Below, piece by piece: positions 1 through 12,900 of a stretch of 64,000 bases of DNA. This DNA comes from Sipunculus nudus (Eukaryota; Annelida; Sipuncula; Golfingiida; Sipunculidae). The notes under the pieces were generated by a model. The model had not been told where the DNA came from and did no database searches. It worked only from the letters and a program-made list of their open reading frames with translations. The DNA is taken from the NCBI GenBank assembly GCA_026874595.1, contig CM049315.1, positions 67,961,916-68,025,915 of the forward strand, given 5' to 3'. Position numbers and translations under genes: made by a program. How positions within the stretch are numbered: position 1 is the first letter of the stretch; each line of letters starts with the position of its first letter.

Positions 1-466
1 AAATCGTAACCACTTGACCTAGAATCTTCATACTTGACTTCTAGGGAGGTCCATGAAAAGTCTTCTTGGAAATCTGAAATAAGGTCTCTGTTACCCATAT
101 GCTCTGAGCTATAGGGCTTGTAAATACCCCAAAGAATAATATAAAATTTGATACCAACAAAAGCTCCAGTATCTGAATAACTAATGCCTTGATAGCTATG
201 ATTCTTGGGATATATATTGATCATGGAGAGTTCCATCAGTTCCTTCAGACTGGTGGCACTACCTGTATTTTTTTCAAATTTTTATGCATTTTTCTTTCTA
301 TTTATGAGACCTTCAAATGAAGTTGTCATCTGTCCAAAAGCCCACTGAAACCCATTTCTTAGGACTCTTCACATAATTCATGATTTGTCTGCACTCTGGC
401 AGTCATTTTGCTCATTGTTCAACATTCCTTGAATTCAGCTGAACGTCATGGCCCATGGGCCACTAG
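1..466 (+). mobile_element. Helentron-like element, 3' end (truncated by window start)
   Basis: The sequence is nearly the same as the 3' part of the element at 30741-33739, including the core with a degenerate GGTGGCACTACC. It ends with CAGCTGAACG, the 14-bp palindrome TGGCCCATGGGCCA at 449-462, then CTAG at 463-466 followed by T. A short hairpin just before a CTAG/T end is the 3' signature of Helitron/Helentron-type non-autonomous elements. It lies in an MCMDC2 intron. Confidence 0.6.
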
Positions 467-774
467 TTCCCTTAATTACTATAAATATATTGACACCATT
501 TTAAGCATACATATGCCATGTAATTGACATTGCTGGCACTAAGTTGTTGGCACACAATGTGAACATATCTCAGAAATGCCTGTTTCTTGTCTTGAAGTCT
601 CAGGAATGGTGTCAAGTATGTCCAGATTTTCTCATTATTCCTGAGGAATTTGACATAGGTTTCTAAAGGGGCTATTACAATTCAATCTATCAGAAACTAT
701 GTTAACTCGTGGGAACTAGTGATGAATAACATAAATAACTGACAGTTGATTTTAGTGCTCTCTTGTTTTGAAAG
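467..774 (+). other. MCMDC2 intron remainder, no gene seen
   Basis: AT-rich intron between the Helentron-like end and exon A. No coding or structural signal is seen beyond the acceptor tract of exon A. Confidence 0.6.
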
Positions 775-970
775 TAATGGAGCAAGGAGCTGCACTGGTT
801 GACATTCCCCACCACAAGGACCACCATACAGCTCACCAGGTGTCACTACCTGTACACTGTGGTATCTGGGCACACACAGACCCAGGGACAGCAGATAAAC
901 TGAACCATGACCATCAAGGACTGCTCCTGTCAACTGTAGATCTGAACAAGACCACCCAAGCACTTACAGA
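775..970 (+). CDS. MCMDC2: MCMDC2 exon A (first in window)
   Basis: The exon begins after a pyrimidine-rich acceptor ending AAAG at 774; an in-frame TAG at 753 rules out an earlier start. It carries two bases that finish a codon, 64 whole codons, then GA. The donor GTAGGT begins at 971. GA plus the T that opens the next exon makes Asp, and the reading frame runs on. The encoded segment has EQGAALVDIP and SLPVHCGIWAHTDP, followed by LLLSTVDLNKTTQAL. Confidence 0.75.
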
Positions 971-3900
971 GTAGGTGCCTTTTCTCTCTTTTTTTTTCAA
1001 ACCATATCATCTATAGTCTTACCTAGTGTTTAGTAAAATATTAAAAGTCTACTAATTTAGAGCTCCAATTCTAAATTAGAATAAAAAAATGAGTTGTAAT
1101 TTTTCAGATTTAAGTAGTATAGTATGTCTTTCATCTATTCAGCATTTAGCCATATTTTATTCAAGAGGTAAAATCAAATAGTTGACCTTTTTACTTGGCA
1201 GGACCTGAAGAACTACATCTCTGAACATATGTTCTTCCAGATGCCATCTGGTTGTTGTCATGACAACAGTATGATTTAATTTTTGTATTCGCCAAAACGA
1301 AGTTTTGCGGATACTATGTTTTTGATCGGGTTCCGCCGCTGCCGCCATATTCGTTTCTGGAGAACTCCTCTGAGACTTAACTGGACTGATTTTTCTGAAA
1401 CTTACACCAATTATCAAGTCGCATGTGAACTGGTGCCTAACCAACTGGCTTTGACCTCTGACTTTTCCTCTCTGCCCAGTGTCTATTTGTGCGTCTGTTT
1501 CCACACATAAACCCACATATCTCGGGAACCATTTGACCAATCAGGAAAAACATTTTGTACAAATGTAGCCCTAGGATAGCTTAATAACATACACAAAAAA
1601 TGGTGGCGCCACGTGCAACCATGTTTGCACAGTGTCAATCTGTTTGTCTGCCTTGGGTTAAAATCACTCATATCTCTGCAGTGGTTTGACTAATTTACCT
1701 GAAATTAGGCATGCGTGTACATCCTGGATAACTTTCTTGATTGTATGACAGGTGGTGCCACCTACATTCACGTTCATGTTGCAGACATCCATGCTGATAT
1801 CTCCGGACTGGTTTTACGTACCTTCATGAAAAGATCTCATATAGCTCTTTATCATACACAAAACTGGTGGCGCCACCTGGAATCATTTTTGCACAGCATC
1901 CATCTGTTTGTCTGCCAAGGGATAAAATCACTCATATCTCAGCGATGGTTTGACATATCTGCCTAAAATTTTGCAGGTTTATACATCGTGGACAGCTTTT
2001 TTGATTTTATGACAGGTGGCGCTGCAGACATCAAAGCTCATATCTCGGGAACTGTTTGACCGATTGAGCTAAAGTTTTACATGTATATAGAGCTTACATA
2101 GCTCTTTATTATACACAAAAGGAGGGAACACCTGCAACCATTTTTGCACAGCATCTGTCTGTTTGTCTGCCGTGGGCTAAAATCACTCATATCTCAGTAG
2201 TGGTTTGACTTATCTGCTTAAAATTTTGGGTGTTTATACATCTTGGATAGCTTTCACGATTTTTATGGCAGGTGGCGCCACCTTAATTTATGTTAACCCT
2301 GCAGACATTCAGGCTTATATCTCAGGACAGGTTGGACACATCCCCCTGAAATTTTGCATGTGTATAGATCCCACATAGCTCTTAATCATACACAAAATTG
2401 GTGGCACCACCTGCCACCATTTTTGCACAAGTTCTATTGTTTGTCTGCTGTGGGATAAAATCACTCATATACAAGCAGTTGTTTGACTTATCTGCCTAAA
2501 ATTTTGCATATGTATATAACGTGGGCAGCTTTCTGAATTTTGAGGTAGGTGGTGCAACCTACTTACAGATTTTGGCTGCATCCATGCTAATATGCAACAC
2601 ACCTCTCTCTATTTCCCCTTGCCACTCTATCCATGTCTCACTTCACCCATTACACTCTGATTTTAGCGGATACATGTAGTCGCTTGTTGATTAGCCATAT
2701 TCTAGTTTTTAAACCAAGCCATGCTGAGAATAATTAACTAAATTTTTGGTACATTGAAAATCAAAGATAAATTAAGGACTCATGATGTGTTGCAACCTTT
2801 GTACATCAATATATATCTCAAATGATAACCTGTAAATACACATCTATATCAAACACTGGTGTATTATTTGTGGCGAGACTTTGTCTCAGACAATCCTGTT
2901 ATGGCCATAATCATATAACAACTTGTCTGTAGTCCTAAATGTTGGACATCACATTTTCCTTTGACCTCTTTGAATGACCCTTAAGAGAGCCATTAAGATT
3001 TTTCAGACCAAAAACATTGAGAGAGAGTGTCACATTGAGAGAGAGAGAGAGAGAGGGGAGAAAGAGAGAGGAAAGAAACAGGCATTCAGAGAGTATAACA
3101 GGGGATCAAACATGTGAGGCATCAGGTGTTCTTTTATCTGTTGTCCCTACATGATGTCTGGGATGGTGTACTTTACAGACATTAAAGAAGATACAATTCT
3201 TAGATATAATTTTCCTGTCATACCTTTAGTATGTTTGGGATGGTGTACTTCACGGACAATAAAGAAGATTCAGTTCATCAGATGTCATTTTCCTGTTGTA
3301 CCTGCAGTATGTCTGGGATGGTGTACTTTACAGACATTAAAGAAGATACAATTCTAGATGTAATATACCTTTAGTATATTTCGGATGGTGTTCTTCACAG
3401 ACAATAAAGAAGATTCAGTTCATCAGTTGTCATTTTCCTGTTGTACCTGTAGTATGTTTAGGATTGGTGTTCTTGAAGGACATTAAAGAAGATTCAGTTC
3501 ATCAGATGTAATTTTCCTGTCATACCTTTAGTATGTCTCGGATGGTGTACTTCACACACATTAAAGAAGATACAATTCATAGATGTAATATTATTGTCGT
3601 ACCTTTAGTATGTTTGGGATGGTGTACTTCACGGAAATAAAGAAGATTCAGTTCATCAGATGTAATTTTCCTGTTGTACCTGCAGTATGTCTGGGATAAA
3701 GTACTTCATGGACATTAAAGAAGATACAATTTTTTTATGTAATTTTCCTGTGGTACCTGCAGTATGTTTGGGATGGTGTTTTTCACGGACATTAAAGAAG
3801 ATTCCTATGCTGATTACATGGTCATTCACCAGCAGCTGATGCAGGCCATGGGTACAGAGTCCTTTCCACTGATTGCAGATGATGAATTTTATCAGGTACT

Positions 3901-6900
3901 CTCAATCACCAAGCTTTGTACTAAAAAAAAATTTGTTATTAACCTGCTCCATTGGGTTTATTGTTACAAAGCAACCATTTACAAACTTGGTAAACATTAT
4001 AAAATGAGTCATTATGTTTTTAAAGAAGAAGCTAAAAACATTCCTTTTTAAAGAAGCCTAAATCTGGTCATGCATTTTTCCAAATGAACCGCATTTTAGT
4101 ATAATTTTAGTCAGCATATATATCTTTAATTTTTTATGTTATTTTTAGAAATTGTTTGATCTTTTAGTGCTACACAGTATGAAATGTATGTATACTTCCT
4201 GAGCTGTATTTTGATCTCTAAGTAAGGGAGAAAATTTGCCTGTCCAAGTTATTCAATGCTCTTTACATATAAGATAATTTTTTTTTATTTTCTGAATAAT
4301 ACATTAATTTATAACTTTTTACAACTTAATTGAGTTGGTTATATGTTGTTCCTGAAATAAGATATCTTTTGTGTACTGCAGTACCTGAGCTATATCAGGA
4401 GACAGCCTGTGAAGCTGGGTAATGAAGCATCTCAGCTGATACAGAATTATTACGTTACCAGCAGGTCACTGAGGGCCTCCAGTCCAGACCAGACCAACCT
4501 GCCTGTCTCAGCTCTCAAAGTCATGTGTGTAGTTTTTTCTTTTCATTACAGTCCACTTGTGTTTTTTGACCTAAGGTCTCCATCCAAACCCTCCATCTTG
4601 TATGGAGACTTAATCCCTTTAAACTTCAACCATCTAGATTCTGTCATCTGACTTCATTTTTTTTTGGCTATTAGCAAACAGTTACTTCATTGTTTAAAGT
4701 AATAAACTGAACTGTACACTCAGCCAGTAAATCTGGTATGGGCTTGTATACTCCTAAATCTGGTCTATGGCTAATTAAGTATTTCATTATTGATATAGGA
4801 TTTTCATTAAAGGATTGCATTGGATTGTCTGCAGGATCTTCACTGATTCTAGCAAATAATTTAATAGCTCTGAAATCATTTTTCATTCAAACAGGGTTAT
4901 ATTTTTTTATACTTGCAGTACTAACCTCTGCTTGGCCCATGCTAAGCTGAGACAGAAGGAGGCAGCCATGGTGGAAGATGCAGTCATTGCTATCTACCTG
5001 TATGAGGAATCCTGTACTGTCCAGCATGGTAATGACTCCAAGAAAAAATTTTCATTCACAATTATAAACCATTTCAGTGAATTATAGAATATTGGAGGAG
5101 AATTTTATTCTTGTAGATATATTAAAGCCCTCATTTTTGTAATGCAACTAATCTTTCTTTCTCAGAAACCTTTTGCTTTCTGTACACTTCTCATAATTGT
5201 ATCCAGGTGGTTCCTTGGACCAGCCTAGTCTAGTTTCGGTATCACCTGGATGCTATCAATGAGATAAAATTGGCCCTGCATACAGTACATTGTTTCATTT
5301 GGCATGTATGAAAAAAATGTGACAGGAAATAAGTCTCAGGTTTAAGAATTTGGTAGAAAAATCTATCTTTGTGTGACCGAACAACAGTCGTTGTTGAGGT
5401 CAGAGGTTATTTCATTTAATTAGCATGTTTTGTTACAGTAACTACCGCTAGGTTTTAGCTAGCGCCACTTGCTGGAGACGGTATTGTACTACTGCGCATC
5501 TTGTTTTGCGCAGGGCAGAAGCCAGCGTTCGTTCAGAAACCATGTGAAGACTTTTGGTCCAGGTCCGTAAATATTGTTTTAATCCCAGGTTAGTATTTAA
5601 TGTCAGCACTTCTAGGATAGTCTGCGCATGTAAAACAGTTGTTTTCTTACTATTGACGCTAGTTCAGGCTGTCAACACCAGTTTGTTAATGGTAAATTCA
5701 TGTTTTAGTCCTGAGCTGTTGTATTCACATCGCGCGTGAATGATGTTGTGTTATTTGCTGATTATATTGATGCGCACTGCTAAATATACTTTATTATTCT
5801 ACGGATATATTGGTTTTACAAGGGAAGTAACCCTATATAATATATTTGAAACCAGACTTAGCCTGTGTAAACCTTTGAGTATGGCATGTCTGCCAGGCAT
5901 AAGTAAAACCATGACGTATCCCGAGTTTGCCCTAATTGAAGTGAATGCTAAACGTTCCATTTGCGTACTTTCGTTTAAATCCTACACGATAGGTGTCAGC
6001 ATTTTCGTTTGTCTGATGAACAGATTATCGCTCGACGTAGTTTAACTGCTGTTATTGTTCACCAAGTGTAAATTTGATATTATTTTCACTCAGTAAAGTG
6101 AGACGTGGTTTATAAAACCGGAATTATATTCTTTATTGTATTTTGTGCTTAGGATAGCCTTCAGTATGCTATTATTTGAGGAATGAAACAGTTTTATTGT
6201 CTATAAGTTGTAAATAACTAAAGTTATCATTGTTTAGGCTGAAGAGTTAACAAGGAGGTTATGTCTTAACCCGTGTTTGACTGTGCTTCTATGGTTAAGT
6301 ATACTAAGTTTGTCATGTTATCCTGATATTGTAATATGTTACAACCAGGTAATTTTATACTGAAACTTGTGGTGATTTTAATTTTCTTTTGTTGCCAGGA
6401 CTTAACCAGCCAACAGAGGGCCGTGTTACAAGCTGCTGCGCTTCCAGAGCCAGCCACCCTTTTTTGTTATTGTTGTAATCCTTTGTGTTATGATGGACAC
6501 GAATAAACTGTTATTAAACAGTGCAGCCTTTGGTGTCTTGGCCTGACCGGTCACAGCTTTTGGTGGCAGCGTCGGTGGGATTGGCTGCAGGATTAAAGGG
6601 TGGCTGGTATGGTGTGTATCCTATGGACAAAGGATCGAGAACAAGCATGGATTTCCTGGGACTGTTATCATTTAATTTGCTGGTGGGCAAGGATAATGCC
6701 CTGTGATACACTGTGAACATTGATGATTCTTGATTCAGTTGCTGATCCGGTTTACTGACATTACTGTTTAATCCAGTCATCAATTGTATGGACAGTGTTA
6801 TGTTCATAGATGGTATGGACAGTGTCATGTGTTTAACATACCATTGGTGTAAACTACATTGCATACTAAGCTATATGCTGCATTGGTGTCGTGTGAGTGC

Positions 6901-9900
6901 ATCTGGTGGTGGATGCCTGTGTTGTTGGGGATGAGGAACCCTGATGTTGTGGACAACCCAATGGGCCATGGACTGGATCCGGCATGGTTTGACTTTCTCC
7001 CAGTATGGACTGTTGGTTAGCTGAGTATGTTAACCATTACAAGGAAGAATTTGGGCCATTTCATTTAAGATTTATGGAACATGAACTGTTTTAAAACTAT
7101 TGTGTTGCATGGATGATTCAACATCAACACGGTATTAATATTCGCTAATACGGACAGTCAGTGTTATTGAGAACAGCTGATATAAACTGTCATGCAGAAG
7201 GACTTCATGCATTTTATTTAGTATCACTTGGAATTTGGAACTGTTGCAGACTGACTGTGGTCATCAGACTGATTGATGATATTTTTTGATTATATTGATA
7301 CATATTTTTGATGATGTGAATACTTACTTATATGAACAGCACTATTGAGAGCCATTTGGTTGTTACTGTCATTCATGTTTATTGATGGCTGAGTTTTTTT
7401 TATTTGATTGTAGGAGGTATTTCTTGCAACCAGGTAAGGTGTTGCTGAGTGTTGAGCGTTATGATATTGTATATTTTATGGCATGTGTATCCTGTGAATT
7501 GAGACCAATTGTGAGTCAACAAAGAGAAACAGTAGAGTACCCTGTTTGATATTGATGCATGATTCTACATGTTTATGCTATGTTCATTTGATTATGTTTC
7601 CATATATTGTACTGTTTGAAGTAGTTGACCTACTACTGTTTGATGATAGTCATTGATAGAGTTAGCCATGTATAACTATGTTGTTTGAACTCGCGGAGCA
7701 GTGAGAGGTATCAGAATGGTAATTATGGGCCTTATTCAACAGATTGGTAAGTAGTATTGCGTATGATGCATATTTTAAGCGTACATTGATGATAATATTT
7801 TGTGTATTTGGACAACTGTTGCTTAGTGCTAGCATGTGTACCACTATGGGTGAAGAAGAGAAAAACTTACCTCGTGTTGTATACACACACCGTAAGCTGT
7901 CACGATTTAATGGTGATAGGGACAGTTTTGATGACTGGGAAGTTGAAGCGCGTACTGCTTTAGAGGTCCAGAGTATTCAGGGTAAGGCCGCCGCTGAGTT
8001 CCTATTGGCACATTTAGAAGGTGTTGCCAGAAATGAGGTCAAGTTCACTCCAGAAGCTGAGCGTGATGATCCAGCAAAGGTATTTGATATACTTAGTGAG
8101 GCTTTTGGTGATTGACATTCTAGCGACCAGCTTTTGGATAAGTTTTATAATAGACAACAAGAGGGTGAGACAATTAGAGAATTCTCACACGGACTCATGT
8201 CATTGTTAGAAAATGCATGTAAAAAAGATGAGACTTGTGTCGCAAACAAAGATCGGTACTTCGCGGTAGGTTCGCAGAAAAAGTGCTAGATAGAAGATAA
8301 CGCCGTGATTTGGTACGCTATAATTCCGAGAAGGCAGACTTAACATTTCGACAGTTGCGAGCCAAAGCCATTGAGTGGAGTGAGGAGGAAGTAACTTCTC
8401 AACATAGGGGTCAGGCTCACGTGACCGAGGTTACATCCCAGCCAAGGGGGGCGGCGAAAGTAGACACTGTTGATTTGTCCTGAGGTCAGGATGAAGGGAT
8501 GGAGAAAACACTTTGTAGAGTACTAGATGCGCTTGATCAGCAAGCAAGGGTGCATACTCAGTTGTTAGAGCAGCAACAGAAATTATTCCAGATGGTTTTG
8601 GATTCCAAGACTAGTGCCCCACCACAGAGGCGCGATGAAGGTTTTGCTAGGAGACAACCACAGAGAGACTACCGCAGAATTAATATGAGAGAGGTTGAGT
8701 GCCACCGTTGTCATAAGTTAGGTCATTTTGCGAGAAATTGTTCAGAGAAGCTGACAGTCAATGAAAGTAGTGGTCCTCCAACAGATAGTCCCAGACAAGC
8801 AGACAGTTCCAGTACGTCAACCAATGTATTCACTGAAGGAGGTGGTGTTGGGACTGACATAATAGACAAAGCAGTCGGAAGTCGACCTGTGGTAACTGCC
8901 AGAATTGCAGGAGTGCCTGTAAAATGCTTGATCGATACCGGGTCACAGGTGACAACTCTTAGTGAAGAGGTATTTCAACAGAGTATACATTCTCAGAGCG
9001 GAAAACCAATGGAAGTAGGACAATGGCTTACGCTTCGGGCAGCCAATGGATTAGAGGTGCCTTATACAGGATTAGTTACTGCCAGAGTGGAAGTCGGCAA
9101 TAATACAGTTGAGGAGGCAGGCATTTTAATTGTCAAGTCTACCCCCGAAACCAAGGAGAAGCTACAGCAGGTTCCGGCAGTGTTGGGGACAAATGTGCTG
9201 TCTCATTTACCAGGTTTTGACTGTCTCAAGTTAGACAAGATTACAACAGCGCCACCTAGGAGTGGGTTTGTTAAATTGGCCAGTTATTTGGAGATATTAG
9301 TGCCATCGAGATGCAAGTGTATTTTGCCAGTAAGGGCCCAACCACATGGCAAGGAGACGCTATGGTGGAACCATTAAAAGGTGTTTCAACATTGGTCCAG
9401 CCTACACTTATGAACTTTTCAACAGGTATTTCAGAGATCCAAGCTGTAAACCTTAGTGACAGAGAAATACGACTGAAGCCCTACACGCGGCTTGGTGTTA
9501 TATCTGCGGGTATGGAGATAATACCCACAACGGAACCTTTAAGAATTGAACAAGTCGATGAGGAGATACAGGTCTCTGGTGGACTGAAGGAAGACCATGC
9601 AGGTGATTTGCCGAAAGTAGATCTGTCTGACTTCAGAGGCACAGATGAGGAGCGACAAAAACTGGAGGCTCTATTGATGAAACACTCGAAAGTATTTCTG
9701 CGAGAGGGAGAGCAGTTACCTTGCACTGATTCCATCCAACACGGTATCAAGCTTGAAGACGATGAACCAGTGCAACAGACATATAGGCGCATTCCACCTC
9801 AACTCTGGAGTGAGGTGAAGGAGCATTTGAAGGATCTTGAAAGGAGAGGCATTATTCGAGAGAGCCAGTCTGATTTCGCATCGCCTATCGTCCTAGTCCG

Positions 9901-12900
9901 CAAAAAGACAGGAGATCTCAGAATATGCGTAGATTATCGTCGCTTGAATAAAAAGGTCAGGAGGGATGCTTTTCCCCTTCCTCGAGTGGAGGAATGTTTA
10001 GAGGCCATGTCAGGTGCAACCTTGTTCTCGACATTAGATTTGGCCTCGGCCTACAGTCAGATTCCAGTAGCAGAAGAGGACATTCATAAGACCGCTTTTA
10101 TTACGCCTATGGGGCTGTGGGAACATCTTCGCATGCCGTTTGGTCTGTCGAACTCGCCAGCGACGTGGCAGAGGCTGATGAGCCGAGTCTTTCGAATGGA
10201 TATTCTGGAAATTTTGTTGGTGTATCTTGACGATATCATTGTTTTTAGTTCCACGTTTGACCAACACCTCGAGCGTTTGGATCTTGTTTTGACTAGACTT
10301 GCTGCACACAGACTGAAGCTCAAGGGTGAGAAGTGTCATTTCTGTGAGGAGAGTGTGACATTCTTAGGTCATATTGTTACCAAAGATGGTGTTAGACCAG
10401 ATTCGGAGAAGATTAGTGTAGTGTCCGAATGGCCAGTTCCAGAGACGTTGAGGGGACTGAGGTCATTTTTAGGTTTTGCAACATACTACAGTCGTTTTGT
10501 GCCTGGATTTTCCCGTTTGGCCAAGCCCCTACATACATTAGTTGCTCAGGTAATCAACCGAAGGAAACAAACGAAACGCCTGAAAGAGTCGTCACTCTCA
10601 GATGTTTGGACTTCAGAGCATAACCAGGCATTTGTGAAGCTGAATGATGCACTAACCAGTGATCTACTGCTGGGATACCCCGATTTCTCAAGTGAATTTG
10701 TCTTAGAGACTGACGCGTCATTTGCAGGTTTGGGAGCTGTTTTGAGCCAGGTGCAGGAAGGCAAGAAGCGAGTTATCGCCTACGCAAGTCGTAGTTTGAG
10801 AGGAAGTGAGAAAAATGCCTCAAATTACAGTTTGAAGAAGTTGGAGTTGCTTGCTTTAAAGTGGGCCGTATGTGATCGTTTTCAGGAATATTTACAGGGA
10901 AGCTCTTTTACAGTTGTAACGGATAATAATCCGCTCACTTATTTGATGTCAAAGTCCAAGTTGCCGGCGTTAGAGCAACGATGGGCCTCAGCCTTGGCAG
11001 GATTCTCATTCAAGATCAAGTATAGGCCTGGCACACATAATTCCAACGCGGACGGTTTATCGCGACAAGAGTCAAGGCCATGGGAGATCAATGAGCCAAG
11101 TAAGGATCAGGAGGTAGAAACCACTTCAGCGTTGGCCAGTCTGTTACAGAATACCAACGTTCCGCTTGAGTTACAGAAAGGTGTTTGGGAAGAGAGAGGC
11201 TTCCAGGAACCCAAACAAGTGCAACTAGATGAGTTACAGGCAACGCCATTACTGTCATTATCCATGGAAGGAATGGTAGATCTCCAAAGGCGTGATCCAG
11301 TGATTGGTCATTTTCTAGATTATTGGGAAAAGGGAGAGAAACCTACTGGAATTGTACAGAGGAGAGAACCCAAAGATGTCCAGATGTATTTTAGACAATG
11401 GGACAGAATCGCATTTAAAGATGGTGTTCTTGTGAAGAAAGTCATAGATCCTGTGATGGGTCAAGTGTTTCAGATTTGTATACCTAACGTTGTAAAGCAA
11501 GAGGTCCTCAAGTCACTGCATGATGGGCATGGCCATCAGGGAACTGAGAGAACGGAAACCCTAGTGCGTAGTCAGTACTATTGGCAGGGTATGTCTCGTG
11601 ATGTTCAGGAGTGGGTACAGAATTGTAACCGTTGTGTTTTGGCCAAACATCAGGCTGTGCGTCCACCTATGGGATCATTGTTAGCTAGTCGTCCATTGGA
11701 GGTCGTCGCAATGGATTTTACTTTGCTTGAAAGAAGTAGTGATGGGCTAGAGAATGTGTTAGTTCTCACCGACGTTTTTACGAAATGGGCCGTTGCCATT
11801 CCCACACGTGATCAGACTGCGGTCACGGTGGCCAGAGTGTTAGTGAACGAATGGTTTCAAAGATTTGGCCCACCATTGCGCCTGCATTCCGACCAGGGCA
11901 GGAATTTCGAATCGGCAGTAGTCCGAGAGCTTTGTAAATTGTATGGCGTTGAGCGTTCACATAGTACACCATACCATCCTCAGGGAAACGCTCAATGTGA
12001 GAGGTACAACCGAACACTTCACCACTTACTGCGTACTCTTCCATCAGACGAGAAGAAACATTGGCCTCGTCATGTGCAAGATGTAACGTGGATGTATAAC
12101 ACCACGCAACATGCATCCACCGGATATTCACCTTTCTTTCTTTTGTATGGTCGTGTACCTCACCTGCCAGTAGATATGTGGACAGGGAGCATTCCGCAAG
12201 AACAAGGACCCGTAACTTCAGATAATTGGGTAAAGATTCATCAAAGGAACTTGATGCGCACTTACAAGCATGTGCAACAGAAATTAGAACAATCCGCAGA
12301 GAAGCGAAAACAAATTTTCAACAGAAAAGCTAGAGAAGTCCCACTAGATGTTGGATCGCTAGTATACGTCAGACAGCGAACTCTGGGACGTAACAAGATT
12401 CAGGATTGCTACAATCCTAAGCCTTATAAAATTGTGGATCTCGCGGAAGGTCGAGACATCTATAAGATAGAGCCAGCTGATGGATTTGGTCAGAGTAAAT
12501 GGATGAACCGGACTCAGTTACGAGAGTGTCCGAAAATCCGTCATCTTCCACATTTTGAACCAGTACAACTGTTGGACGAAGAAGCCGAAGATGATGGAGA
12601 GGATTTTTATGTTGTTGAATATGGTTCTGCACCGAAAGTTAATCGGGGAATGCGAGGTGATGACCGAGCATGTGTGACTCGCGAAGAGACATTGCCAAGC
12701 TCTTCATTCATTGATAGAGATCGTAGACGAACTGCAGGGCAAAACCGTAATATACATAGAGAACCCCGTTCAGCTTGGGAATTGACTAAGAATCCGGCTA
12801 GTAGTCAGGATATGTATGTTTTAACCACATCTGACTTTGATTTTTGTCATAAGGAGACTTTTGTGTAGTTCATGATATTTGACCATTAAGTTGTAAGACT

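Noticed and set aside
5554..6045. Open frames of 61 and 101 codons in the LTR (also 13160-13345)
   Set aside because: They lie in LTR sequence, show no family motif and recur only because LTRs are duplicated.
8113..8115. TGA in gag as a readthrough or selenocysteine codon
   Set aside because: Further stops and a frame change follow in gag, so simple decay explains it.
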